DNA of 64,000 nt from Streptomyces sp. B21-083 (GCF_036898825.1 NZ_JARUND010000002.1:1116001-1180000), one strand, 5' to 3'; numbered from the stretch's first letter, positions 1-9,775 are shown. The notes: generated by a model not told the origin, from the sequence alone. Program-made: numbers and translations.

Positions 1-1
1 A

Positions 2-634
2 TCCCCAGGACCGGAGGGCGCGCACCCGAATCCCGCCTTCTACTACGACCAGGGAGCCGGCCCGCTGCTGGACATGGGGCCTTACCACGTCACCGCGCTC
101 GTGCAGACCATGGGCGCCGTCCGGCGCGTGAGTTCGGTTTCCTCAACCGCACGGGCCGTCAGGCGCGTCCTCGTCGGTGCGGACGCCGGGACCGAGTTCG
201 ACGTGCGCGTACCGAGTCAGCACATGGCCCTTCTCGAGTTCGCCTCCGGCGCTCGGGCGACCCTCGTCACGAGCTTCGATTCGGGCATCCGCCGCGACCT
301 CCTCGAACTCCACGGGACGCAAGCGTCACTGGAGGTGCCCAACCCCAACCGTTTCGAGGGAACGGGCAGGCTCGTCCCCTTTCACGCCGAGCCGGAAGAC
401 GTACCCGCTGTCGGGTCCACGTGGGGCCGGGGAGTGGGGGTGCTGGAGCTCGCTCGCTCGATACGCGACGACGTATCGGAACGCGCCTCCGGCGCTCTCG
501 CCTGCCACGTTCTCGACGTGCTCCTCGCCGTCGAGGAGGCGGCACGGGCCGGGGCACCGCTGACCCTCGAATCCACCGTGGCATCGCCGGCTCCCCTGGA
601 CGAGGACTGGGACCCCACGGCCGCGACCCTCTAG
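2..634 (+). CDS. Gfo/Idh/MocA family oxidoreductase, C-terminal part (partial)
   Basis: The frame is open from the left window edge, so the N-terminal NAD(P)-binding Rossmann domain lies outside. About 210 residues remain and match the C-terminal half of Gfo/Idh/MocA dehydrogenases: the motif GAGPLLDMGPYH opens the alpha/beta substrate domain, and its His (about residue 29 of the visible part) is the usual catalytic residue. The family oxidises or reduces sugars and cyclitols in the cytoplasm with NAD(P)H. It ends 22 bp before a family 2 glycoside hydrolase on the same strand, so the two are probably co-transcribed and the substrate is probably a released sugar (inference). Confidence 0.85.
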   Translation, partial: SPGPEGAHPNPAFYYDQGAGPLLDMGPYHVTALVQTMGAVRRVSSVSSTARAVRRVLVGADAGTEFDVRVPSQHMALLEFASGARATLVTSFDSGIRRDLLELHGTQASLEVPNPNRFEGTGRLVPFHAEPEDVPAVGSTWGRGVGVLELARSIRDDVSERASGALACHVLDVLLAVEEAARAGAPLTLESTVASPAPLDEDWDPTAATL

Positions 635-656
635 AACGATCGAACAAGGAAGTTCA

Positions 657-3128
657 ATGATCCGCATCCCGTTCAACGACGCGTGGCGCGTCGGCCCTCT
701 CGTGTCCGTTCACGAGGCGATCGTGGTCGCCGGTGCCGGCGAGGAAGAAGTCACCCTGCCGCACGACGCCATGCTGGGGGGAGGGCGGTCCGCGGAGAAC
801 TCCGGTGGACCGCAGACGGGCTACTTCCGCGACGGAAAGTGGACCTACGAGAAGCAGTTCGACGTGCCGGAGGAATGGGCGACGAAGCGAGTCACCTTCG
901 AGTTCGAAGGTGTTTACCGCGACGCGATGGTCTACATCAACGGTGCTCTCGCCGGACAGTGGGCAGGCGGATACTCCCGCTTCCACGTCAGCGCGGACCC
1001 CTTCCTGAAGTACGGCCAGGTCAACACGATCCGGGTGGACGCCCAGGCGCACCAGGACTCCCGCTGGTACTCGGGAGGCGGCATTAATCGTCCCGTCAAC
1101 CTCCTCGTCGGCGACCTCGTCCACATCACCCCGACCGGGCTGCGACTCACCACGCCGGACATCGACGCCGATCTCGCCACCGTGGTGGCGGCGACCGAGA
1201 TCGTCAACGAGGACGTCTCCACTCGCGTCGTCGAAGTGCTTCTCGAGATCCTGGACGCCGGGGGCGAGGTCGTGACGTCCGACCGGGCCCGGGTCACGCT
1301 CCTGGCGGGCGACAGGATCACCACCCACCAGCGGGCGTACGTCCAGCGGCCGTCACTGTGGAGCGTCGAATCACCCCACCTCTACCACGCGTCCGTGCGC
1401 CTCTCCGACGACAGCGGCCCGCTCGACGAGGCTGCCACGCACTTCGGTATCCGCACCGTCACCGCCGACCCGATCCGCGGCCTGCGGATCAACGGCAAGA
1501 CCGTCAAGCTCCGGGGCGGTGCGATCCACCACGACAACGGCATCCTCGGCGCCGCCGACTTCGCCGACGCCGCCGAGCGGCGGGTGCGGATGCTGAAGGC
1601 CGCGGGCTTCAACGCCGTACGCTCCGCGCACAATCCGATGAGCGTCGCCCTGCTCGACGCGTGCGACCGCCTCGGCATGCTCGTCATGGACGAGCTGTTC
1701 GACGTGTGGACGGTCGCGAAGTCCGGTGACGACTACTCGCGCAGATTCCCGCAGTGGTGGGAACGCGACGTCGACTCGCTCGTGGCGAAGGACTTCAACC
1801 ACCCCAGCGTGATCATGTACTCGATCGGCAACGAGATCATCGAAGCCGGAACCCCCCACGGCACGCGCCTGGGCCGCCGCATCGCCGACCGGGCACGCGA
1901 GCAGGACTCCACCCGCCTGGTCACCCACGCACTCCAGGGCATGTACATCGCCCGCGACAAGATCCCCGCGCTGAAGGCCGAACTGGGCCAGGACGCCGCC
2001 CCTGTCCGGGGCCTGAACGACTACCTGGGCCAGGTGACACATCTGATCGACGCCCTCATGGCCTCGCCGGTCGTCGGAGAGCGACTCGCCGAGCCCGCCT
2101 CCGTTCTCGATGTCGTGGGGCTCAACTACGGCGAGAGCCGGTACGTGCTGGACAAGGAGGCCCACCCCAACCGCGTCGTCGTGGGCTCGGAGACCTTCCC
2201 GACGAAGATCGACCGGCTGTGGCAGCTCGTCACCGAGAACCCCCACGTCATCGGCGACTTCACCTGGACCGCATGGGACTTCCTCGGCGAGGTCGGAACC
2301 GGCCGGCACGTCTATCCCGAGGACCAGCAGGTACACCGCGCCCCCTACCCGTGGCTCACCGCCGAATGCGGGGACATCGACATCATCGGGCAGCGTCACC
2401 CGATCTCCTACTACCGCGAGATCGTCTACGGGCTCACACAGACGCCCTACCTCGCCGTGCGACATCCCCGCGACGACGGCTACGTCATCAAGCCCAGGGC
2501 ATGGACCTGGACCGATGTCTCCCCCAGCTGGACCTTCGACGTTCCCGTCGGCTCGCCGCTCCATGTCGAGGCCTACGCGGCAGCCGAAGAGGTCGAGTTC
2601 CGGCTCAACGGCACCACCGTCGCGACCGTGCCCGTCGGCACCGAGCGGAACTTCGTCGCCGAAGCCGACGTGCCCTACGAGCCCGGCGTCCTGGAGGTCG
2701 TGGCGTACCGCGACGGAGCGGAAGTGGGACGCTCGGCGCTGCGCACCGCCGGCGAGCCCACGCGCCTGAGCCTGGAGACGGACCGCTCCGAACTCACCGC
2801 CGATCCCCAGCGTTTGGCTCACATCAGCATCACCCTGGTCGACGGCAACGGTGTGCTCAACCCGGCCCGGGACACGAAGATCACGATCCGGGTCGACGGT
2901 CCCGGGGTCCTCCAGGGATTCGGTACGGGAGCTCCGGCCACCGAGGAGAGCTTCCTCGACGATTCCGCCACGTCGTTCAAGGGACGTGCCCTGGCGATCG
3001 TCCGGGCCACCGGGGAAACGGGACGGATCACCGTCACAGGCCGGGCACACGGACTCCCGGACGCCTCCCTCGAGATCGACGTCGTCCGGGCACCCATTCA
3101 TCACGTGGCAGGGGAAGGACAGAAATGA
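657..3128 (+). CDS. Glycoside hydrolase family 2 (beta-galactosidase/glucuronidase-like)
   Basis: This 823-residue protein has the GH2 layout: a sugar-binding jelly-roll domain (about 1-170), an Ig-like domain (about 175-270), a TIM barrel (about 275-600), then a DUF4982-like domain and a second Ig-like C-terminal domain. The acid/base Glu is seen in SIGNE (E393) and the nucleophile in VGSET (E512). No signal peptide is visible, so it should act in the cytoplasm on imported oligosaccharides. The ATG at 657 follows an AAGGAAG ribosome-binding site. Its stop overlaps the next start (ATGA). Exact sugar specificity cannot be read from sequence. Confidence 0.93.
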   Translation: MIRIPFNDAWRVGPLVSVHEAIVVAGAGEEEVTLPHDAMLGGGRSAENSGGPQTGYFRDGKWTYEKQFDVPEEWATKRVTFEFEGVYRDAMVYINGALAGQWAGGYSRFHVSADPFLKYGQVNTIRVDAQAHQDSRWYSGGGINRPVNLLVGDLVHITPTGLRLTTPDIDADLATVVAATEIVNEDVSTRVVEVLLEILDAGGEVVTSDRARVTLLAGDRITTHQRAYVQRPSLWSVESPHLYHASVRLSDDSGPLDEAATHFGIRTVTADPIRGLRINGKTVKLRGGAIHHDNGILGAADFADAAERRVRMLKAAGFNAVRSAHNPMSVALLDACDRLGMLVMDELFDVWTVAKSGDDYSRRFPQWWERDVDSLVAKDFNHPSVIMYSIGNEIIEAGTPHGTRLGRRIADRAREQDSTRLVTHALQGMYIARDKIPALKAELGQDAAPVRGLNDYLGQVTHLIDALMASPVVGERLAEPASVLDVVGLNYGESRYVLDKEAHPNRVVVGSETFPTKIDRLWQLVTENPHVIGDFTWTAWDFLGEVGTGRHVYPEDQQVHRAPYPWLTAECGDIDIIGQRHPISYYREIVYGLTQTPYLAVRHPRDDGYVIKPRAWTWTDVSPSWTFDVPVGSPLHVEAYAAAEEVEFRLNGTTVATVPVGTERNFVAEADVPYEPGVLEVVAYRDGAEVGRSALRTAGEPTRLSLETDRSELTADPQRLAHISITLVDGNGVLNPARDTKITIRVDGPGVLQGFGTGAPATEESFLDDSATSFKGRALAIVRATGETGRITVTGRAHGLPDASLEIDVVRAPIHHVAGEGQK

Positions 3129-3775
3129 CCTACGCGCCGACATCGGCCGGCTCGCCCAACATCGAGGTCGGCCCGAAGTGGCAGCGCCCTGACGGGGAGT
3201 TGCTCGCGCAGTTCCAGCGGCACTCGGTCGCGAACATCGGAGACGCACTCGGGCGCCTCGGTATGCCCGACGGTGGCATCACACCTCTCTGGGACGGCTG
3301 CCGTGCCGTGGGCAGCGCCCTGACGGTCCTGACGGTCGCCGGAGACGATCTGGCCGTGATCGACGCCGTCGCACACATCGAACCCGGCGACTTCCTCGTC
3401 ATCAACGGATTCGGTTACCCGGGCCGGGCCGTAATGGGCGACATCCTCAGCCAGTACTTCTCCTCGCGGGGAGCCGTGGGAGCGATCGTCGACGGAGCTG
3501 TCAGGGACCGCGACGAGATCCGGCAGCAGCAGTTCCCCGTTTGGTCGCGCTCGGTCACGCCGGCAGGGCCCTGGAAACACGGCCCGGGAGCCGTCGGGAC
3601 GGCCGTCGCCATCGGTGGTGTCGTCATCAACCCCGGTGACGTGGTCGTGGCCGACGCCGACGGCGTCGTCGCAGTGCCCCTGAAGAAGGCGCATGAAATC
3701 GCCGCCGAGCTGGCGCGGATCGCGGAATCCGAGCAGGGCATGCGCACGCAGGCCAAGCAAGCGCCCACGAAATGA
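3125..3775 (+). CDS. RraA family protein (4-hydroxy-4-methyl-2-oxoglutarate aldolase-like)
   Basis: This 216-residue protein matches the RraA/HMG aldolase fold: N-terminal VANIGDALGRLG, the central GxxGAIVDGAVRD stretch where R and D bind substrate and metal, and a C-terminal GDVVVADADGVVAVP. Class II members cleave 4-hydroxy-4-methyl-2-oxoglutarate or oxaloacetate; others are called demethylmenaquinone methyltransferase by old annotation or bind RNase E. The ATG overlaps the GH2 stop by 4 bp, so translation is coupled. In a sugar operon an aldolase or decarboxylase for a keto-acid breakdown product is the natural reading (inference). Confidence 0.88.
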   Translation: MTYAPTSAGSPNIEVGPKWQRPDGELLAQFQRHSVANIGDALGRLGMPDGGITPLWDGCRAVGSALTVLTVAGDDLAVIDAVAHIEPGDFLVINGFGYPGRAVMGDILSQYFSSRGAVGAIVDGAVRDRDEIRQQQFPVWSRSVTPAGPWKHGPGAVGTAVAIGGVVINPGDVVVADADGVVAVPLKKAHEIAAELARIAESEQGMRTQAKQAPTK

Positions 3776-3799
3776 GCCGCGTAGATGAAGAGGACGCGC

Positions 3800-4399
3800 A
3801 TGCGCAGGGATCAGCGGTTGAACAACGCCAAGCTGATCCAGGCCGCCGCACAGCTTTTCGAGCGTTGCGAGCAGCCGATCAGCCTCGCCGACATCGCTCG
3901 GCAGGCGGATGTGTCGGTCGCGACGGCTTACCGGCACTTCGAGTCCGCAGACGACGCCCTCAGCGCCTACCGACGGGACATCGTGAGCAAGTTCCGCGAT
4001 CACAGTCTCGAGCAGCCGAGCAACGGTCTGGCCCTGCTCGAGAGTGTCTGCGGCTTCTGGGTGGACCTCATCCTCGCCGAAGGCGCGGCGCTGGTGCACC
4101 GCCGGTCCTCGGAAGGGTTCCTCGCGCGGTACGAGGCCCAGGAGCCGTACTTGGAAGGCCAGGCGGAGGCCCTCGCCCGCCCCATCCGCGAACTCGTCGT
4201 GATCCTCGGAGTCAACGAGCTCGCCGGAGTCGAGGACGAGGCCGCCTTCCTGTGGAACGTCCTCTTCGACCCCCGGGAGATCTTCGACCTCCGGGACACA
4301 CTCGCGCTGTCGCCCGCGCAGATCACGCACCGACTGGTGTCGGCGTTCCGCGGCGCACTGCTCGGCTGGGCGACCGCGCGGCTGACTGAACCCGTATGA
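3800..4399 (+). CDS. TetR family transcriptional regulator
   Basis: This is a TetR-type regulator of about 199 residues with an N-terminal helix-turn-helix: ISLADIARQADVSVATAYRHF is the recognition region, followed by an all-helical ligand domain without recognisable specificity. ATG 3800 is preceded by AAGAGG at 3788-3793 with good spacing; an in-frame ATG at 3785 has no such site, so 3800 is preferred. It lies 24 bp after the RraA-like gene and is probably the last gene of the sugar operon. Autoregulation or control of the oxidoreductase at 4506 is plausible but no operator was identified. Confidence 0.85.
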   Translation: MRRDQRLNNAKLIQAAAQLFERCEQPISLADIARQADVSVATAYRHFESADDALSAYRRDIVSKFRDHSLEQPSNGLALLESVCGFWVDLILAEGAALVHRRSSEGFLARYEAQEPYLEGQAEALARPIRELVVILGVNELAGVEDEAAFLWNVLFDPREIFDLRDTLALSPAQITHRLVSAFRGALLGWATARLTEPV

Positions 4400-4505
4400 C
4401 GGCGAGGAAATCATCAGCGGGCTGGAGCATACCTGCCCCAGCCCTGAGGTCCGCGGCCGGACGTGGTCGACATACGTGCCACAGATTGTTGTCAGGGAGA
4501 GGACG

Positions 4506-7500
4506 ATGACTGCATCCACCACCGAGACCGAGCAGCCGGCCGACCGAGGCTTCCATCTGGACGAACGCTATAGCCGCGAAGACGGCATCGTGCACCTCTC
4601 CGGAGTCCAGGCTCTCGTCCGTGTTCTCCTGGACCGGTCCAGGCGTGACCGCCGGAAGGGGCTGCACACCGCGACGTTCGTATCGGGGTACGAGGGATCA
4701 CCACTCGCCGGCTACGACATCGAGTTGGGCCGACGCGGGGCGTTGTTGCACGAGCACGACATCGTCCACAAACCGGGTCTGAACGAGGAGCTCGCCGCGA
4801 CCGCCGTCATGGGCAGCCAGTTGGCCGGCCAGATCGGCACCTCACGGTGCGACGGCGTCGTGGGCATCTGGTACGGCAAGTCCCCCGGCCTCGACCGCGC
4901 CTCCGACGCCCTCCGCCACGCGAACCTGGTGGGCACCGACCCCTCCGGCGGCGCTGTCGCGCTGGTCGGCGACGATCCGGGAGCCAAGTCGTCCAGCGTG
5001 CCGTGTGCCAGCGAGGCGACGCTCGCGGACCTGGCGATCCCGACGCTGTACCCGGCCGACGCCCAGGATGTCCTCGACTTCGGGCTCCACGCACAGCTCC
5101 TCTCCCGGTTCAGCGGCCTGTGGTCGGGCCTGAAGATCGCTACCGCGGTGGCGGACGCGGCGTCCACAGCCGTCGTGGCGCGCGATCGCATCACGATCAC
5201 CGAGGGTGACGCGGGCCCCAGCCCGCACAAGCCGAGCTCGCTGCTCCTGGGCGCCAACCTCATGGCCCTCGAGCGCAGCCTGCACGACATACGTCTCCCC
5301 CGCGCCGTGGAATACGCCCGGCTCAACGGCCTCAACCGCGTGGTCCAGCGCGGGCCGTCGGACAGGATCGGCATCCTGACGTCCGGCAAGACCTATCTCG
5401 ACGTCCGCGAGGCCCTCCGCACCATCGGTCTCACCGACAAGGACCTCGCACGGTACGGCATCAGGATCCTCAAGCTCGGCATGATCTTCCCCCTCGAACG
5501 CGACGCCGTCACCGAGTTCGCGGACGGCCTCGACCAGCTGGTCGTCGTCGAGGAGAAGCGGCCCTTCCTCGAAGCCGCCGTCAAGGAGATCCTCTACAGC
5601 CGCCCCAACGCCCCGTTCGTCCACGGCAAACAGGACCAGGACGGGCAGTCGCTGTTCAGCCGCTCAGGAGAGCTCGACGCGGACAGCATCGCCACCGGAC
5701 TGTCCAGGGTGCTCTCACCACTCGGCATCGAAGCCGCCCGCGCCTGGCGTCAGCGGCCCAGGGCCCGTACGGCGTTGTCGCTGCCGCTCCTGGCACGCAG
5801 CCCCTACTACTGCTCGGGGTGTCCGCACAACACCTCGACCACCGCCGGCGGGGACTCACTGGTCGGCGCTGGGATCGGCTGCCACTCGATGGTCGTGTTC
5901 ATGGATCCCGCACAGGTCGGCTCGGTCGTCGGCATGACCCAGATGGGCGGGGAAGGGGCTCAGTGGATCGGGATGGAGCCGTTCGTCGACGCCGACCACT
6001 TCGTGCAGAACATCGGTGACGGCACTTTCATGCATTCGGGCAGCCTGGCCGTGCGGGCGGCGATCGCCGCGGGGGTGAACGTCACGTTCAAGCTGCTCTA
6101 CAACGGAACGGTCGCCATGACCGGCGGCCAGGACGCCGTCGGCGCCCTGCCGGTCGACCGGCTCGCCGCCACGCTCCTCGACGAAGGCGTCGCCAAGGTG
6201 ATCATCACGACCGAGGACAGGGCCCGCATCCCCCGGGCCCGGCTTCCGAAGTCGGTGAAGGTTCTCGACCGGGCCGAGATCGAGGAGGCGCTGGCGGAGC
6301 TGAAGGCCACTGCCGGTGTCACCGTCCTCATCCATGACCAGGAATGCGCCGCCGAGAAACGGCGTGCGCGTCGGCGCGGCAAGGCCGAGGCGCCGACGAC
6401 GCGCGTGTGGATCAACGAGCGCATCTGCGAGGGTTGCGGTGACTGCGGCCGCAAGTCGAACTGCCTGTCGGTTCACCCGGTCCCGACCGAGTTCGGCCGC
6501 AAGACCAGGATCGACCAGTCCTCGTGCAACCTGGACTACTCGTGCCTCGACGGCGACTGCCCGGCGTTCATGACCATCACACCCGCAGGCAAGCCGAAGC
6601 GCGCCGAGCTTCCCGCCCTGGGGGCCACCGACATCGCCGACCCTGCCCGCGCGGCCGGCGCCGACTCCTTCGGCATGCGGATCACCGGGATCGGGGGAAC
6701 CGGCATCGTCACCATCTCGCAGGTGCTGGCGACCGCGGCCGTCATCGACGGCCGCCACGCCCGCAGCCTCGACCAGACCGGACTGGCCCAGAAGGGCGGC
6801 GCGGTCGTCTCCGACATCAAGATCACCGAGGGTGTCGTCGAACAGGGCGCCAAGATCGCCGAGGGGCAGTGCGACCTCTACCTCGCGTGCGATCCGCTCG
6901 TCGCGACCGACCCGAAGTACCTCTCCGTCGCCTCCGCGGACCGCACCGTCGCCGTCATGACCACGACCGAGATACCCACCGGGCAGATGGTGGTCGACAC
7001 CGCCGTCAGCTTCCCGGCTCCCGATGTCGTACGTCATGCCGTCCACGACGCGATGCGCCAGCTCATCGCTCTGGACTCCGGCGCGCTGGCCGAGCAGCTG
7101 TTCGGCGACGAGCAGTACGCCAACATGCTCCTGGTGGGCGCCGCTTACCAGATCGGGCTGCTGCCGATGTCGGCTTCAGCCATCGAAGAGGCCATCACCC
7201 TGAACGCAGTCGCCGTGGAACGCAATGTGCAGGCCTTCCGGCGAGGCCGCCAGGCGGTCGCCGACCCCGAGGCCCTGAGTGCCGCGCTGGCCGACCCGAC
7301 GCTCCCGGACGTGGAACTGCGGCTGCCCGCGGGGACCACCGAACTCGTGGCGTTCGTCACCGATGATGAGGAATCGGAGCTGCATCGCCTCATCACCGTG
7401 CGTGTGGCCGACCTCATCGACTACCAGGACAGGCGCTACGCCCGCGCCTACGTCGACTTCGTCCAGACGGTGGCGGCCACGGAGCGCGCTGCCGCCGACG

Positions 7501-8036
7501 GCTCGACCGAGCTGACCGAGGCTGTCGCCCGCTGCCTCCACAAGCTCATGGCCTACAAGGACGAGTACGAGGTTGCACGACTCGCCATCGACCCGGCCGT
7601 GGACGACCGCATCACCGCGGCATTCGGAAGCGGGAGCCGACGCTCCTACCGTCTGCATCCGCCCGTCCTGCGAACCCTCGGCATGGAAAGGAAGGTCGCT
7701 CTCGGAAGCTGGTTCCGCCCGGTCCTCAAACTGCTGCGTGGGCTGCGGCGCGTTCGAGGAACCCGCCTCGATGTGTTCGGACTCCAGCACATGCGACGCA
7801 TCGAGCGCGATCTCATCGCCGAGTACCGGGGGTCGATCAACACCGCGCTCGCTCTCCTGAACGAGGAAAACCTGGCCGAAGTCCGCCGACTCGCGGAACT
7901 GCCCGATGCGGTCCGTGGATACGAAGGCGTCAAACTCGCGGCCATTGAACGCTACCAGGCCGAGCAGGCGCGCATACTCGGCGAGTTGCGGGAGAGCGCG
8001 GACCCCGTCCCGACGGAAGCCGGGCAGGGCCGTTGA
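4506..8036 (+). CDS. Indolepyruvate ferredoxin oxidoreductase (fused alpha/beta/gamma type)
   Basis: This 1176-residue enzyme oxidatively decarboxylates aryl-pyruvates (or related 2-oxoacids) to the acyl-CoA with ferredoxin as acceptor, in the cytoplasm. Domains in order: pyrimidine-binding TPP domain (FVSGYEGSPLAGYD near residue 60), second TPP domain (YYCSGCPHNTS near 436, GIGCHSM near 458), an iron-sulphur motif CEGCGDCGRKSNC (about 641), the gamma domain (GIGGTGIVTISQV near 727) and a C-terminal extension typical of long forms. ATG 4506 follows an AGGGAGAGG ribosome-binding site; a GTG at 4476 lacks one. It stands alone after the TetR gene. Its electron acceptor could be one of the [2Fe-2S] ferredoxins further right, but that is speculation. 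Confidence 0.93.
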   Translation: MTASTTETEQPADRGFHLDERYSREDGIVHLSGVQALVRVLLDRSRRDRRKGLHTATFVSGYEGSPLAGYDIELGRRGALLHEHDIVHKPGLNEELAATAVMGSQLAGQIGTSRCDGVVGIWYGKSPGLDRASDALRHANLVGTDPSGGAVALVGDDPGAKSSSVPCASEATLADLAIPTLYPADAQDVLDFGLHAQLLSRFSGLWSGLKIATAVADAASTAVVARDRITITEGDAGPSPHKPSSLLLGANLMALERSLHDIRLPRAVEYARLNGLNRVVQRGPSDRIGILTSGKTYLDVREALRTIGLTDKDLARYGIRILKLGMIFPLERDAVTEFADGLDQLVVVEEKRPFLEAAVKEILYSRPNAPFVHGKQDQDGQSLFSRSGELDADSIATGLSRVLSPLGIEAARAWRQRPRARTALSLPLLARSPYYCSGCPHNTSTTAGGDSLVGAGIGCHSMVVFMDPAQVGSVVGMTQMGGEGAQWIGMEPFVDADHFVQNIGDGTFMHSGSLAVRAAIAAGVNVTFKLLYNGTVAMTGGQDAVGALPVDRLAATLLDEGVAKVIITTEDRARIPRARLPKSVKVLDRAEIEEALAELKATAGVTVLIHDQECAAEKRRARRRGKAEAPTTRVWINERICEGCGDCGRKSNCLSVHPVPTEFGRKTRIDQSSCNLDYSCLDGDCPAFMTITPAGKPKRAELPALGATDIADPARAAGADSFGMRITGIGGTGIVTISQVLATAAVIDGRHARSLDQTGLAQKGGAVVSDIKITEGVVEQGAKIAEGQCDLYLACDPLVATDPKYLSVASADRTVAVMTTTEIPTGQMVVDTAVSFPAPDVVRHAVHDAMRQLIALDSGALAEQLFGDEQYANMLLVGAAYQIGLLPMSASAIEEAITLNAVAVERNVQAFRRGRQAVADPEALSAALADPTLPDVELRLPAGTTELVAFVTDDEESELHRLITVRVADLIDYQDRRYARAYVDFVQTVAATERAAADGSTELTEAVARCLHKLMAYKDEYEVARLAIDPAVDDRITAAFGSGSRRSYRLHPPVLRTLGMERKVALGSWFRPVLKLLRGLRRVRGTRLDVFGLQHMRRIERDLIAEYRGSINTALALLNEENLAEVRRLAELPDAVRGYEGVKLAAIERYQAEQARILGELRESADPVPTEAGQGR

Positions 8037-8248
8037 ACTCGATGTGAGGCAGGCCGTCTCGCGGGAGCCATCGGCTCAGGGAGTACAGCCGTCCGGACCG
8101 GAGGCTCGCCCACAGGTCCGTTGCCCCGCCCCGGACGCGCGCATGGTGAAACTGACACCATGCCGGTTCGGTACGGGACGCGGTCGGCATGATTGGCCAC
8201 TCCAACGAGACGCCCAGTTGGTCGGTTCCGTGATCGCCCGCCGTGCGG

Positions 8249-8338
8249 CTACTTCATTCCCGTGGTAGCGGTTCCCTTGACGAGGTAGCGCTGGCCGACC
8301 AAGAGGAAGACGAAGGCCGGGATCAGCCTGATGTCGAC
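8249..8338 (-). pseudogene. 3' remnant of a carbohydrate ABC transporter permease
   Basis: Read on the minus strand the stretch encodes IPAFVFLLVGQRYLVKG...GMK followed by a stop. This matches the extreme C-terminus of MalG/LacG-type sugar ABC permeases, whose proteins normally end IPA..FLLLQRYFVRG...GAVKG. Only about 28 codons remain; homology stops near 8338. The rest of the gene has been lost, presumably when the unrelated block to the right arrived. It fits the sugar-metabolism theme of 1-4.4 kb. Confidence 0.6.
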
Positions 8339-8739
8339 AGGGGCTCCTCACCTCTCACAAACAGGGGCAACGCGCCGGAAATACAGGCACCTGCCCTGCG
8401 CATGTCTCCTTGCCGTGGGCCACCTGGACCGCATAAGACGCGATCTACAACCTGTGCCAAGTCGTACCACCGGGACGCTCCCGCCATTGATGCCCGACAT
8501 CCCGATCCGCCTCGCAAGATCCGGACCAGACGCGGGCCAACTCCGCTCCTCACCAAGCGATTTCATTCATTTCCGCAGGTCAGAAGTACATCTGACCGTG
8601 TACCACCAACAGACGAAGAACCTTCTGGTGTCGTACTCACCGAAGAAGCTGGGCTTCTTCTAAGGGCCCGAAAAAAGGCGCCTGAGCTGGGCTTTTGTCC
8701 GCCAGGCGCCTTCCTCTCGGCCCACCCAGTGCAAAAACC
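8339..8739. other. Gene-free junction region
   Basis: About 400 bp lie between the permease scrap and the first recognisable codons of the next block. I see no convincing reading frame in it. Two hairpins close the region on the right (annotated separately). Confidence 0.5.
8642..8712. terminator. Two adjacent hairpins, terminator-like
   Basis: The first hairpin is GAAGAAG (8642-8648) pairing with CTTCTTC (8654-8660). The second is AAGGCGCCTG (8675-8684) pairing with CAGGCGCCTT (8703-8712). The run of six A at 8671-8676 would read as a U tract on minus-strand RNA, so the second hairpin looks like an intrinsic terminator for leftward transcription. It sits at the left edge of the mosaic block. 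Confidence 0.5.
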
Positions 8740-9086
8740 GCGCTGCTCGACTACCGCTTCGCGTCGCCGACCCCGATCCGGCGCAGCAGCCTCGGCCCCG
8801 TCCAGGTCCACGTCGCCTTCGACGCCCAGCAGCGTCCGCGGATCCGCACCGGCTACATCGGCGTCTTCATCGACCTGCTCACGCACGGCGGCTTCCTACT
8901 CGACCCCGCCACCGGCGAATGCCACTGCCGGACACCCTCACCCCCGAGCAGGCCAAGCGCCGACTGGTCACGAGCCTGCAGGGCCTGCGGCACCGCGGTT
9001 TCCACATCACCGTGCACTCCGACGACGGCCCCCGCTCCCGCCCGCCCCTTCCACCTGTCAACTCGCGCCAGGGGAGGGGCCGATGA
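8740..9086 (+). pseudogene. Small conserved-type gene, apparently frameshifted
   Basis: One frame reads VQVHVAFDAQQRPRIRTG then a hydrophobic patch and LLDPATGE up to about 8918. Coding character then continues in another frame from ATG 8919 (PLPDTLTPEQAKRRLVTSLQ) to a stop at 9084-9086 that overlaps the next gene's ATG (ATGA). A single frameshift near 8915-8930 would join them into one protein of about 110 residues. Alternatively the second part is a separate 55-residue ORF, but it has no ribosome-binding site. I do not recognise a function; the coupling suggests it belongs to the operon that follows. Confidence 0.45.
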
Positions 9087-9625
9087 GCCCCACCGACGAC
9101 GCCGACATCCACACCCAGCTCCCCACCTGGCAGCGCCGTATCCAGCAGACCGCCGCCGGCCTGGCCACACCCCAGACCGGCAGCCCGCAGGCGGCTCTGG
9201 CGCCGCTGCTGCAGCAGCTCGTCTCCGTGTACAACCTGTCCTCCGGCCTGATGGGCGAGATACGCCGGTCAGCCGACAGCCCCCTCGCCACCACCGACGC
9301 AGGACGCACCTACCTAGTCCAGCTTGCCTCCGCGCTCGAACACACCAACCGGACAGCCGCCCATCTGAGCACGGCGGTGACCGGCCTCACCGACGCCCAC
9401 CGGCTCACGCCCCGCCCCGGCATCGCCACCCCGGCCGAGACCCGGCTGAACGTCACGCTCGGCCACGCCGCCGCTCTGCGCAGCCTGAAGCGTGCACTGG
9501 CCGCCGTCACCGGCCGACTCACTGACACTCCGCCCGGCCAGGGGGCGGCCCCGGCGCCTGCTGTCGTCGAGCAGCCCCGGCGGGCCGTCGAGAGCAGTAC
9601 CCGCCCAGTACGCCGCCGCCCCTGA
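9083..9625 (+). CDS. Hypothetical protein of a mobile-block operon
   Basis: This 180-residue soluble protein is rich in Ala, Leu and Thr and mainly helical (LLQQLVSVYNLSSGLMGEIRR, then HTNRTAAHLSTAVTGL and AALRSLKRALAAVTGRL), with a Pro-rich tail. ATG 9083 follows GGGGAGGGG and overlaps the preceding stop. I do not recognise a family; helical bundles of this kind occur beside plasmid and integrative-element genes in Streptomyces. A longer upstream in-frame extension is non-coding in composition and lacks a start signal. Confidence 0.6.
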   Translation: MSPTDDADIHTQLPTWQRRIQQTAAGLATPQTGSPQAALAPLLQQLVSVYNLSSGLMGEIRRSADSPLATTDAGRTYLVQLASALEHTNRTAAHLSTAVTGLTDAHRLTPRPGIATPAETRLNVTLGHAAALRSLKRALAAVTGRLTDTPPGQGAAPAPAVVEQPRRAVESSTRPVRRRP

Positions 9626-9775
9626 GCCCGAAGCCCGCCACCCGCCGCCGGGGGCTGTGCCACCGCCGTCGACGCCACCTCCACCAGCACCGTGACCACC
9701 CCGGCCGACGTGTTGCGTACGGCAGTCGCCGGCAGCTTCACCACCGATTCCGACCACGCCGACCAGGAACCCTCC

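Noticed and set aside
1371..3248. 625-codon minus-strand frame over the GH2 gene
   Set aside because: Shadow of the GH2 frame; no domain, no start signal.
4476..4505. GTG 4476 as start of the indolepyruvate oxidoreductase
   Set aside because: The ribosome-binding site AGGGAGAGG lies between it and ATG 4506, so it serves 4506.
3101..4522. 473-codon minus-strand frame across the RraA-like and TetR genes
   Set aside because: Spans two plus-strand genes with clear family matches and has no recognisable motif.
9692..9775. Upstream GTG start for the 9776 gene
   Set aside because: No ribosome-binding site and low-quality leader; ATG 9776 has CAGGAA at proper spacing.
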